A stretch of DNA of 64,000 nucleotides from JAZRWQ01 sp045541395 (lineage in GTDB: Bacteria > Bacillota > Clostridia > Oscillospirales > UMGS1783), in the NCBI GenBank assembly GCA_045541395.1, contig JAZQIZ010000018.1:62001-126000 (forward strand), written 5' to 3'. The notes under the pieces are model-generated. The model ran no database searches and had not been told where the DNA came from. It saw only the letters and a list, made by a program, of their open reading frames with translations. This document shows positions 8,077 through 15,666 of this stretch, piece by piece; the stretch's first letter is position 1; each line of letters opens with the position of its first letter. Position numbers and translations under genes: made by a program.

Positions 8077-8949
8077 ATGGATGCTTTTTCTAAGCGACAT
8101 CCACTTGTAAATTTCATATTTTTTGCAGGAGCCATAGGCTTAGGCGTGGTTTTTCAGCACCCGGCTTATATACTTTCTTCGGTGGTCTGTGTAACCCTTT
8201 ACAGTATGCTTCTTATGGGCAAAAAGGCTCTTTTAAGACTTTTACAGCTATTGCCCCTGGCACTGATACTTGCTGTAATTAACCCTGTTTTCAATACGAA
8301 AGGAAAAACCGTGTTATTTGAAATATTGGGCAGAAGATATACTCTGGAGGCTCTTATATACGGTGCGGCTGTAGGTGGAATATTGCTCTTAATGATCTTA
8401 TGGTTTTATTGCTACAGCGCGGTTTTAACAGGGGATAAATTCACCGCCCTTTTCGGAAATATAATCCCCTCTGTATCATTGGTTCTTGTAATGGTATTCA
8501 GAATGGTGCCTATGCTTTTCAGAAAGGCGGGTCAGATATCCGAAAGCAGAAAAGCTATCGGCAGAGGAATAAACAAAAACGGCAGTCTTAAGGAAAGGCT
8601 AAAGGGTTACTCCTCGGTTCTGAATGCTCTTACGGGATGGGCTCTTGAGGGTAGTATAACCACCGCCGATTCAATGAAAAGCCGCGGTTACGGTGCCGCC
8701 AAAAGAAAAAGCTTTAATATTTACCGTTTATATGTAACGGATATTATCCTGCTTATAATAATGGCAGTATTAATTGTTTTGATTATCGTTTCTGCAGTTT
8801 ACGGACAAGCCCGTGTACAGTTTACACCCGAATTAAGCCTTGCTCCTCTTTCATGGGGGCTTGGAGTCTATAATGTATTTTTGTTGATACCGTCAATTTT
8901 GCGTGTGGAGGAGGGAATAAGATGGCGCATTTTAAGATCAGCGATCTAA
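8077..8949 (+). CDS. ECF transporter T component (EcfT), probably for cobalamin
   Basis: Membrane protein of 290 aa starting at 8077 behind GGAGG (8064-8068); a longer upstream reading would run through the terminator and is not used. It has about five to six transmembrane segments and the cytoplasmic coupling helices with the A-R-G-type motif seen as KAIGRGI and SMKSRGYG (about residues 170 and 204). It couples the ATPase to the substrate-binding S protein. First gene of a three-gene operon with the fused ATPase and the S component. Confidence 0.88.
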   Translation: MDAFSKRHPLVNFIFFAGAIGLGVVFQHPAYILSSVVCVTLYSMLLMGKKALLRLLQLLPLALILAVINPVFNTKGKTVLFEILGRRYTLEALIYGAAVGGILLLMILWFYCYSAVLTGDKFTALFGNIIPSVSLVLVMVFRMVPMLFRKAGQISESRKAIGRGINKNGSLKERLKGYSSVLNALTGWALEGSITTADSMKSRGYGAAKRKSFNIYRLYVTDIILLIIMAVLIVLIIVSAVYGQARVQFTPELSLAPLSWGLGVYNVFLLIPSILRVEEGIRWRILRSAI

Positions 8950-10565
8950 GTTTTGCATATTCGGGAAGCAATAAAAATGCTCTCAGAAATATTGATCTTG
9001 AAATAGAAAAAGGTGAATATCTTGTGCTGTGCGGCCCTTCAGGCTGCGGTAAAACCACCCTCCTAAAGCACCTTAAGCCTTCCCTTGCCCCTTACGGCAG
9101 TTTAAGCGGGCAGATCCTTTATAACAACAAACCCTTAAAGGAGATAACACCCCTTGAAGCCGCAAAGGAAATAGGCTTTGTTTTTCAAAACCCCGAAGCG
9201 CAGATCGTAACCGATAAGGTTTGGCACGAGCTTGCTTTCGGCCTTGAAAATTTAGGCCTTGAACAGGAAAAAATAAGGGCAAAGGTTGCAGAAATGGCCT
9301 GCTATTTCGGCATACAGGATTGGTTTTACAAGGATATTTGTGAGCTTTCGGGAGGCCAAAAACAGCTTGTAAACCTTGCTTCGGTTATGGCTCTTGATCC
9401 CCAGATTTTAATTCTTGATGAGCCTACCGCCCAGCTTGACCCGGTTGCAGCTTCCGATTTTCTCAATACTGTCAGAAAAATAAATACCGAGCTTGGCGTT
9501 ACGGTTATTATAACCGAGCACCGCTTAGAGGATATTTTCCCTTACGCTCACAGGGCTGTGGTTATGGAAGAAGGCAGGGTACTTTTAAATGACAGTCCCC
9601 GTAAGGTTGGGGCGAGTCTTTATAATTTAAATCATTCAATGTTTGCCTCTTTGCCAACCGCTGTAAGAGCATTTGCTCCGTTTGATAATAACGGCCCTCT
9701 TACAGTAAGAGAGGGAAGGCTTTGGCTTTCGGAGCACCTTGAAGAAATAAATAATAAATCTCTTCCATATGAAGAGTACGGGTTTACTAAAGCGGCTGTT
9801 GAATTGAAGGAAGTGTGGTTTCGTTATGAAAAGAGCGCTCCCGATATACTGAAGGGTACAAGCTTTGCAGTGCCCCAAGGAAGTCTTTACGCTATAGTAG
9901 GAGCTAACGGAGCGGGAAAATCCACCGTATTGAAAGCCTTATGCGGTATCTGCAGGCCTTATTCGGGCAAAATAAGTATTCTTTCAAAGCCTGTTGCAAA
10001 ATATAAACCAAATGAGCTTTATAATAATTGCGTTGCCTATTTGCCTCAGGACCCTCAAAATATTTTTTCTAAAAATACCGTTGAGCAAGAGCTTTGGGAA
10101 ATGAGCTCTAATAAAGAAAGAATTGCTCAGATAATTGAATTCTGCGAGCTTGAAGATCTGCTTTTAAGCCATCCTTACGATCTTTCGGGCGGCCAACAGC
10201 AAAAATTGGCTTTGGCTAAGGCCTTACTTACCGAGCCGAAGATACTGCTTCTTGACGAGCCTACCAAGGGGATGGACTGTTTTTATAAAAATAAACTGGC
10301 GGCACTTCTTTTGAACCTGACTTCCAAGGGTCTTACGGTAATTATGGTTACTCACGATATGGAGTTTTGCGCGGCAAACGCACATTTTGTAAGTATGTTC
10401 TTTGACGGCCAACTGCTTACCACCCTTACTCCGAAAAAATTCTTCGGTTCAAACAGCTTTTACACTACCGCCGCCGCAAGAATGAGCCGTAATATTTTTG
10501 AAAATGCCGTTACTGCTGAAAATATAGCCGATCTTTATAAGCAAAACAGGGGAGGCGCTTTATGA
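8922..10565 (+). CDS. ECF transporter ATPase with two fused ABC domains
   Basis: Protein of 547 aa containing two complete ABC modules. Domain 1 has Walker A GPSGCGKTT, signature LSGGQKQ and Walker B ILILDEPTAQLDP. Domain 2 (from about residue 290) has Walker A GANGAGKST, signature LSGGQQQ and Walker B ILLLDEPTKGMD. It thus replaces the separate EcfA1/EcfA2 pair found at 34.7-36.4 kb. It overlaps the T gene by 28 nt and the S gene by 4 nt. The start at 8922 has GGAGGAGGG upstream. Confidence 0.93.
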   Translation: MAHFKISDLSFAYSGSNKNALRNIDLEIEKGEYLVLCGPSGCGKTTLLKHLKPSLAPYGSLSGQILYNNKPLKEITPLEAAKEIGFVFQNPEAQIVTDKVWHELAFGLENLGLEQEKIRAKVAEMACYFGIQDWFYKDICELSGGQKQLVNLASVMALDPQILILDEPTAQLDPVAASDFLNTVRKINTELGVTVIITEHRLEDIFPYAHRAVVMEEGRVLLNDSPRKVGASLYNLNHSMFASLPTAVRAFAPFDNNGPLTVREGRLWLSEHLEEINNKSLPYEEYGFTKAAVELKEVWFRYEKSAPDILKGTSFAVPQGSLYAIVGANGAGKSTVLKALCGICRPYSGKISILSKPVAKYKPNELYNNCVAYLPQDPQNIFSKNTVEQELWEMSSNKERIAQIIEFCELEDLLLSHPYDLSGGQQQKLALAKALLTEPKILLLDEPTKGMDCFYKNKLAALLLNLTSKGLTVIMVTHDMEFCAANAHFVSMFFDGQLLTTLTPKKFFGSNSFYTTAAARMSRNIFENAVTAENIADLYKQNRGGAL

Positions 10566-11242
10566 AAAAAACCACCATTGTTTCAATTGCGGTTATTTTT
10601 GTGCTTTTCCCTCTGACTTTGTTTTTGGGTACAAAGCTTTCCGGCAGGCAGTATTACATTACAAGCAGTCTTATAATTATTGAGATGCTTTCTTTGTTTT
10701 TTGTACAGTTTGAAGGCAAAAAGGTAGGCGCAAGAGAAATAGTTTTAATTGCGGTATTAAGCGCTATAGCAATAGCCGCTCGTTTTGTTATTCCAATACC
10801 TCATTTTAAGCCTATGTTCGGGGTAATTATGCTATCGGCAATTGCATTTGGCCCCCAAACAGGGTTTGTAATAGGGGCAATAGCCGCTTTCGGCAGTAAT
10901 TTCTTTGCGGGGCAGGGTGCGTTTACCCCGTGGCAAATGATAGCCTACGGTTTGAGCGGTTTTATTGCAGGGCTTTTTTGCAATATCAAAAAGCCATTTT
11001 CCTTAGGGTTGCTTGGTTTTTTGATTTATTTTTTGGTGGTTGGCCCTGTGCTGGATCTTTCAACTGTGTTTATAGGCCTTTCGGAGCCATCTTTAAAGGG
11101 AGCTCTGGCAATTTTTACGGCAGGTTTAGGCTTTAATATTACCCAAAGCCTTTGTAATTTCCTTGTAATGTTCATAATAGGCCGACCGTTTTTGTATAAG
11201 CTTGAGCGGATAAAAAATAAATACGGAATACTAAAAAAATAA
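10562..11242 (+). CDS. ECF transporter S component, cobalamin-type (CblT-like)
   Basis: Protein of 226 aa with about six membrane segments, a small cytoplasmic N-terminal charge cluster, and glycine-rich helices (IGAIAAFGSNFFAGQGAFTPWQM) typical of ECF substrate-binding proteins. Specificity cannot be read from the sequence itself. The cobalamin riboswitch upstream and the dedicated T and A-A partners make vitamin B12 or a precursor the best assignment. Overlaps the ATPase stop by ATGA; followed by a terminator. Confidence 0.8.
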   Translation: MKKTTIVSIAVIFVLFPLTLFLGTKLSGRQYYITSSLIIIEMLSLFFVQFEGKKVGAREIVLIAVLSAIAIAARFVIPIPHFKPMFGVIMLSAIAFGPQTGFVIGAIAAFGSNFFAGQGAFTPWQMIAYGLSGFIAGLFCNIKKPFSLGLLGFLIYFLVVGPVLDLSTVFIGLSEPSLKGALAIFTAGLGFNITQSLCNFLVMFIIGRPFLYKLERIKNKYGILKK

Positions 11243-11273
11243 CAGACCTGAATTATTCAGGCCTGTTTTTTTG
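11242..11273. terminator. Bidirectional intrinsic terminator
   Basis: ACAGACCTGAA-TTA-TTCAGGCCTGT stem with T run on the plus strand and A run (from AAAAAAAT) upstream. It closes the ECF operon and, in reverse, the radC gene that ends inside it. Confidence 0.85.
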
Positions 11274-11948
11274 CTTAAGTAAAAATCCGCTGTCGTAAAA
11301 GGATACGTAATCTCCGTCGGAAACAACGTAATGGTCCTCAAGGGAAACACCGGCACTTTCTAAGATCCGTTCAATTTCGGCGGAGCTTTCCACATCCACC
11401 TTAGAAGGAATGGCGCAGCCGGAAGGATGGTTATGAGCAATATAACATCTTGTTGCGCGGCATTTAATACATTCGTTGGCTATCATTTCGGGAAGGATGT
11501 CAACGTTTTCAATATTACCGTCAATTATAAAGCCGTTGTATCTTATGCGGAATTTATCGTCAATAGCCAGAAGATAGATCTTTTCGTCTGTAATATTCTC
11601 AAATTCAGGCAGAATAATATCAGTGGCATCAATGCTGTCAATAACCGTAATTTTATTATTTTCCCTCGCTCTCACTCTGGTTAAAAGCGAGCCTATAAGG
11701 GTAAGATAAATTGCTGTCTGCTCACCAATACCCTCAACCTTAAGCAGAGCCTTCTTCTTTGCCTTTAACACGTTTGAAAGAGAACCGAATTTTTCAATAA
11801 GTTTATGCGCCAATGGATTTGTGTTAACTCTCGGCACACTGTAAAACAAAAGCATTTCCAAAATCTCATGGTCGGCAAAGGACTTGTGCCCCTGTGAATC
11901 AAATTTTTCTCTCATTCTTTTTCTGTGATTAAAGTGTGAGTGTTCCAT
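11253..11948 (-). CDS. radC: RadC/JAB-domain protein
   Basis: Protein of 231 aa. The N-terminal ~95 residues contain a helix-hairpin-helix-like VEGIGEQTA (70-78) preceded by the RMREKF and LLFYSVPRVNT segments of RadC. The C-terminal half is a JAB/MPN metallohydrolase domain with AHNHPSG at about 171-177 and a following Asp. RadC was once linked to DNA repair but its biochemical role is unsettled. Ribosome site GGGAGGGAG. Single gene. Confidence 0.9.
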   Translation of the reverse strand: MEHSHFNHRKRMREKFDSQGHKSFADHEILEMLLFYSVPRVNTNPLAHKLIEKFGSLSNVLKAKKKALLKVEGIGEQTAIYLTLIGSLLTRVRARENNKITVIDSIDATDIILPEFENITDEKIYLLAIDDKFRIRYNGFIIDGNIENVDILPEMIANECIKCRATRCYIAHNHPSGCAIPSKVDVESSAEIERILESAGVSLEDHYVVSDGDYVSFYDSGFLLKQKNRPE

Positions 11949-12060
11949 TTTTACCAGCTCCCTCCCGTATTAATTATACATATTATTAATAAAAAAATCA
12001 AATCTAATTTTTCTGTTGCAAGTTTTAAGATTATAATATAGAATAAAAAAGGTGATAAAT

Positions 12061-12714
12061 ATGCAATACGTTATAACCTTCCTTGAGGGGATCATATCCT
12101 TTATTTCTCCCTGTATGCTTCCCATGCTGCCCTTGTATATTTCCTATTTTGCAGGCGGTACAAATAAAAAAAGCAAAGTGCTTTTAAGGGCTTTGGGCTT
12201 TGTTTTCGGCTACAGTTTGGTTTTTTGCATTCTGGGCGTTTTTGCAGGTACGTTAGGCTCCTTACTTATTAAGTATAAAACCGCAGTTAATATTATAAGT
12301 GGAATTATTGTAATAATATTCGGCTTTAGCTATCTTGAATTAATAAGAATACCCTTTTTTAAGGGTATAAATAAGCGGGTGAACGCAGCCTCTTTTTTTG
12401 GCGCCTTTACCTTCGGTTTGGTCTACTCAGTTGGTCTTACTCCCTGTATCGGCGCATTTTTAGGCTCTGCTTTAATGTTGGCTTCAAATTCCAATACAGT
12501 GTGGCAGGGGCTTTTGCTTCTGGTATGTTACTGCATGGGCCTTGGCATTCCGTTTTTAATATCTGCACTGCTTCTGGATAAGCTTGAAACTACCTTCAGC
12601 TTTATTAAGAAGCATTATAAGATCATAAATACAGTCTGCGGTGTGTTCTTAATTGTTCTGGGTATTCTTATGGCTCTTGGTTTAATTAGCAGGGTAATGG
12701 AGGTATTTGCTTAA
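12061..12714 (+). CDS. ccdA: CcdA-type thiol-disulfide membrane transporter
   Basis: Membrane protein of 217 aa with six transmembrane segments and the two redox cysteines of CcdA/DsbD: SPCMLP (Cys18) and TPCIGA (about Cys125). It moves reducing electrons from cytoplasmic thioredoxin to an extracellular thioredoxin-like partner. The start at 12061 follows AAAGGTG; a GTG nine nt earlier overlaps that site. The next two genes encode exactly such partners, a membrane-anchored TlpA-like protein and a cytoplasmic thioredoxin, so the three form one electron-transfer chain. Confidence 0.9.
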   Translation: MQYVITFLEGIISFISPCMLPMLPLYISYFAGGTNKKSKVLLRALGFVFGYSLVFCILGVFAGTLGSLLIKYKTAVNIISGIIVIIFGFSYLELIRIPFFKGINKRVNAASFFGAFTFGLVYSVGLTPCIGAFLGSALMLASNSNTVWQGLLLLVCYCMGLGIPFLISALLLDKLETTFSFIKKHYKIINTVCGVFLIVLGILMALGLISRVMEVFA

Positions 12715-12715
12715 A

Positions 12716-13267
12716 ATGAATAAGACCTTAAAGCTTGTACTTATTGTTTTTGCTGTGGCGGCACTTTTTGCTCTTGCCTTTTGGGGTTACGGACTCTTAA
12801 GTGAAAAATACAGCCCCGAAGAAGCCCCGGAACAAAAGGAAGAATTATATGCTGTGGATTTTGCCATGGAAGATATTAATGGCGAACAGGTCCGGCTTTT
12901 TGATTTCAAGGGTAAGCCGACGGTGGTAAACTTCTGGGCTACCTGGTGCGGCCCCTGTAAGGCAGAAATGCCTCATTTTGAAAAGGCTTATTCGGAATAC
13001 GGCGATAAAATTAACTTTTTAATGGTTAATTTAACCGACGGCAGCCGTGATACTCCCGAGTCGGTAAAAGAATTCTTAAAGGAAAGCGGTTATAAGTTCC
13101 CTGTATACTTGGACGTAAACTATGAAGGCGCCTATACCTACGGCGTTTCTTCGGTTCCCGCAACCCTGTTCATTAATGAAAAAGGGGTTATTATAGGCGG
13201 CTATATGGGCGCAATGAGTGAAAGCGCATTATATAACAGTATAGATATACTATTAAAAGGAGAATAA
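12716..13267 (+). CDS. TlpA/ResA-like membrane-anchored thioredoxin
   Basis: Protein of 183 aa with an N-terminal membrane anchor (residues 7-28) and an extracellular thioredoxin fold carrying WCGPC (Cys78, Cys81) and a cis-proline in SSVPATLF. It should receive electrons from CcdA and reduce exported disulfides, as ResA does in cytochrome c maturation and spore-cortex formation; no cytochrome gene is nearby. The ATG at 12716 lies 1 nt after the ccdA stop. An in-frame TTG at 12707 lies too close to GGAGG. Confidence 0.88.
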   Translation: MNKTLKLVLIVFAVAALFALAFWGYGLLSEKYSPEEAPEQKEELYAVDFAMEDINGEQVRLFDFKGKPTVVNFWATWCGPCKAEMPHFEKAYSEYGDKINFLMVNLTDGSRDTPESVKEFLKESGYKFPVYLDVNYEGAYTYGVSSVPATLFINEKGVIIGGYMGAMSESALYNSIDILLKGE

Positions 13268-13269
13268 TA

Positions 13270-13581
13270 ATGGCAGAGTACGTTATAACAAAAGAAAATT
13301 TTGAAAATGAAGTAATTGAAAGTGCCGTTCCCGTTCTTGTGGATTTCTGGGCTCCCTGGTGCGGCCCTTGCCGTATGCTTGCTCCGGTGATCGAAGAGAT
13401 CGCAGAGGAATATGAAGGAAGTATAAAGGTTGGCAAGATCAACGTTGATGAACAGGGCAGCCTTGCTATGGAATTTGGCGTTGCAAGCATTCCTACTCTT
13501 ATTCTTTTTAAAAACGGCGAAATTGCAGATACCTCCGTTGGCTTTATGTCAAAAGAGGAAATTGAGGAAATGTTAAAATAA
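13270..13581 (+). CDS. trxA: Thioredoxin
   Basis: Protein of 103 aa, the standard thioredoxin length, with WCGPC (Cys31, Cys34) and the cis-Pro loop GVASIPTL. No export signal, so cytoplasmic. It lies 2 nt after the TlpA-like gene and probably feeds electrons to CcdA. Followed by a terminator. Confidence 0.94.
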   Translation: MAEYVITKENFENEVIESAVPVLVDFWAPWCGPCRMLAPVIEEIAEEYEGSIKVGKINVDEQGSLAMEFGVASIPTLILFKNGEIADTSVGFMSKEEIEEMLK

Positions 13582-13610
13582 AAAACGGCTTTAAGCCGTT
13601 TTTTTTATTT
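13581..13610. terminator. Bidirectional intrinsic terminator
   Basis: AAAACGGC-TTTAA-GCCGTTTT stem with A run before and T run after. It ends trxA on the plus strand and the ZIP gene on the minus strand. Confidence 0.85.
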
Positions 13611-14405
13611 TAAGGTTATATCAAGTATCATCATTATCAGGAACCCGAATATCATACCTGCAGTTGCAGGAATCTTATTTTTTTGGGCATATTCGGGTAT
13701 AAGCTCCAAAGAGACCACCCCTATCATTGCACCTGCAGAAAAAGAAAGCAAAATAGGTAAAAACGAACGTACCGCCAAAGCAAAGCAAACCCCCATAACA
13801 GCGCCTATGGGCTCCACGGCTCCTGAAAGCTGACCGTATAAAAAAGCCTTTTTCTTTGGAAAGCCCTCTCTGAGTAAGGGAAGGGAAACTGCCGCACCCT
13901 CGGGGAAATTCTGAAGCCCTATTCCAATTGCCAGCATTAAGGCCCCTTCCATACTGCAGCCGGCAAGGCCTAAAAAAGCGCCGCCAATTCCAACCCCAAC
14001 GGCCATTCCTTCAGGCAGGTTATGGGCTGTGACAGCCCCTATAAGCAAAAGGGAGCGTCTTGCGCCTTTTTTGCCGTTTTTACATTGGCTTTCAAAGGTT
14101 AAAAAGCTGAATCTTTTTAAAAGCAGGTCGGTTAAAATAACAAAAGCGCCGCCAAGGGCAAAACCCAAGGCAGGTAAAAGCCATCCGTTATTGTAAAGGC
14201 TTTGGGAAAGCTCAATTGCCGGGCAAAGAAGCGACCAAAAAGAGGCGGCGGTCATAACCCCCGCACCAAAGCCAAGCATACAATCCAGAGCCCTCTGACT
14301 TAAATTTTTAAATGGGAACACTACAGCGGCTCCCAGCGCAGTAATAAACCAGGTGAACAAGCCTGATAAGAATCCGTAAATAAGGGGCAATAAACTCATA
14401 AACAT
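13605..14405 (-). CDS. ZIP-family divalent metal transporter
   Basis: Membrane protein of 266 aa with about eight hydrophobic segments and the paired ZIP metal-binding helices: HNLPEGMAVGVG in TM4 and NFPEGAAVSLP in TM5. It probably imports zinc or a related divalent cation. The second motif has Asn instead of the more usual His at its first position, as in many GufA-type ZIPs. The ATG at 14405 has GAGAGGA upstream. Confidence 0.9.
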   Translation of the reverse strand: MFMSLLPLIYGFLSGLFTWFITALGAAVVFPFKNLSQRALDCMLGFGAGVMTAASFWSLLCPAIELSQSLYNNGWLLPALGFALGGAFVILTDLLLKRFSFLTFESQCKNGKKGARRSLLLIGAVTAHNLPEGMAVGVGIGGAFLGLAGCSMEGALMLAIGIGLQNFPEGAAVSLPLLREGFPKKKAFLYGQLSGAVEPIGAVMGVCFALAVRSFLPILLSFSAGAMIGVVSLELIPEYAQKNKIPATAGMIFGFLIMMILDITLK

Positions 14406-14546
14406 CAAATCCTCTCACTAACCATAAATGCTTAAATGGGAAATAACGTTAAAACTATTGCAATTTTAAAAAAAATAATATATATTAAGAAAAAAAGGGA
14501 ACTTTTTTATTTTTAATTCTTCTAATAAGTAAAAGGAGGTAAGAAA

Positions 14547-15470
14547 ATGAAAAAAAGATTATTTGTGATTTTAAGCGTATTATTAATATTCATGTTGACC
14601 TACGCCGGTTGCGGCAGCGCCGCTAAGGAGGATGCTATGGATATGGGCGGGAATTACTCTGAGCCCGAAGCAGCCCCTGAAGGAGAGGTTTCAACCGACA
14701 GCTCCGATTCAAGCGTTGAAGTGGAAGAAGGTAGTGACGCTCTTAAAAACCGTAAGCTTATTGAACGGGTAAACATAACCGTACAAACCAAAGAGTATGA
14801 CAGCTTTATAAACAATATAAATAAGGCTATCAACGATTATAACGGTTATATTGAGTATTCCGACGTTTATAATGATGAAGACTATTCTGCCGACCGAAGA
14901 GCTTATCTTACCATTCGCATCCCTGCCGATAAGCTTAAGGAATTCACTTCCCTTGTTTCCGATATCGGCACTGTTACCTCTAAGAGTACTTCGGTTGAAG
15001 ATATAACCTTGCAGTACGTTGACACCCAGTCTCATATTAAGGCTTTGCGCACCGAAGAGGAGACTTTGCTCCGCCTTTTGGAGGAGGCAAAGGATCTTGA
15101 TGACGTTCTGGTTCTCCAGTCCCGCCTCACGGAAATCAGATATCAGCTTGAGTCCTATGAATCTCAGCTCCGCACCTACGATAACCTTGTTACCTACGCT
15201 ACTGTTGAACTGAACGTTTATGAGGTTGAGCGTGAGGTAGTTTCCGGTGACGTTGAGACCGTCTGGGATGAAATAGGCGCAAACCTTTCCACTGCAGTGT
15301 ACAATATAGGCAATTTCTTAAGGGGCCTCTTTGTATTCTTAGTTTCCGCAATTCCTTATCTTGCTCTTATTGCAATAATTGTTGTACCTATTCTGTATTT
15401 CTGTATAATCCGTCCGGCCCGTAAACGTAAAAAAGCAAAAGAACAGGCAAATGATCAGCCTAAAGCATAA
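14547..15470 (+). CDS. DUF4349 lipoprotein
   Basis: Protein of 307 aa. Residues 1-22 form a lipoprotein signal peptide with lipobox TYAGC. An acidic linker follows, then the DUF4349 region (about 70-235) with a predicted coiled-coil at about 165-215 (repeated Glu/Leu, KALRTEEETLLRLLEEAKD), and a C-terminal membrane helix (about 260-285) with a basic tail (RKRKKAK). It is thus anchored at both ends. Function unknown. Ribosome site AAGGAGG. Its terminator appears to have been split by the 6.9-kb islet that starts 20 nt downstream. Confidence 0.87.
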   Translation: MKKRLFVILSVLLIFMLTYAGCGSAAKEDAMDMGGNYSEPEAAPEGEVSTDSSDSSVEVEEGSDALKNRKLIERVNITVQTKEYDSFINNINKAINDYNGYIEYSDVYNDEDYSADRRAYLTIRIPADKLKEFTSLVSDIGTVTSKSTSVEDITLQYVDTQSHIKALRTEEETLLRLLEEAKDLDDVLVLQSRLTEIRYQLESYESQLRTYDNLVTYATVELNVYEVEREVVSGDVETVWDEIGANLSTAVYNIGNFLRGLFVFLVSAIPYLALIAIIVVPILYFCIIRPARKRKKAKEQANDQPKA

Positions 15471-15473
15471 ATA

Positions 15474-15489
15474 AAAATCGGCTGCAAAA
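15474..15489 (+). terminator. Left half of an interrupted bidirectional terminator
   Basis: AAAAATCGGCTGC followed by AAAA. The matching arm GCAGCCGATTTTT lies at 22397-22409. Together, without the intervening 6.9 kb, they make a perfect 13-bp stem with an AAAA loop and a T tract between the DUF4349 and MscS genes. Confidence 0.75.
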
Positions 15490-15509
15490 GTGAAGTAGAC
15501 ACAAAAAAC
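15490..15509 (+). repeat. Left terminal inverted repeat of the islet
   Basis: GTGAAG then TAGACACAAAAAAC. The same two blocks, separated by 14 nt, occur inverted at the right end (22359-22392) and, with TGAAG only, at 15616-15648. Confidence 0.7.
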
Positions 15510-15520
15510 GAAATAATTTA

Positions 15521-15565
15521 AGCCGCCGGTCCAAGCTTGTATTGGACCGGCGGTTTTCTTTTTAG
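15521..15565 (+). terminator. Strong hairpin inside the islet's left end
   Basis: Perfect 12-bp stem CCGCCGGTCCAA (15523-15534) with TTGGACCGGCGG (15542-15553), followed by TTTTCTTTTT. It would stop plus-strand transcripts entering the islet from the DUF4349 gene, perhaps replacing the broken native terminator. Confidence 0.8.
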
Positions 15566-15599
15566 TTTTCGAACAGGACGTATGTAATTAAAATAGTAA

Positions 15600-15648
15600 A
15601 ATGATGGTAGACACAGTTTTTTGTGTCTACCATCATTATATCACTTCA
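15600..15648 (+). repeat. Palindromic repeat, copy 1 (internal)
   Basis: A 16-bp perfect hairpin (TGATGGTAGACACA, loop GTTTTT, TGTGTCTACCATCA) followed by TATATCACTTCA. Nearly identical to the right islet end at 22341-22392. It lies just after the stop of the glycyl radical enzyme gene. Either an internal, older element end or part of a ~157-bp mini-element spanning 15491-15648. Confidence 0.8.
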
Positions 15649-15666
15649 GCATCTCTGTGTGCTTTA

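Noticed and set aside
15600..15637. Palindrome as an integron attC site
   Set aside because: No integrase, no attC core boxes, and the hairpin is perfect rather than having the extrahelical bases attC needs.
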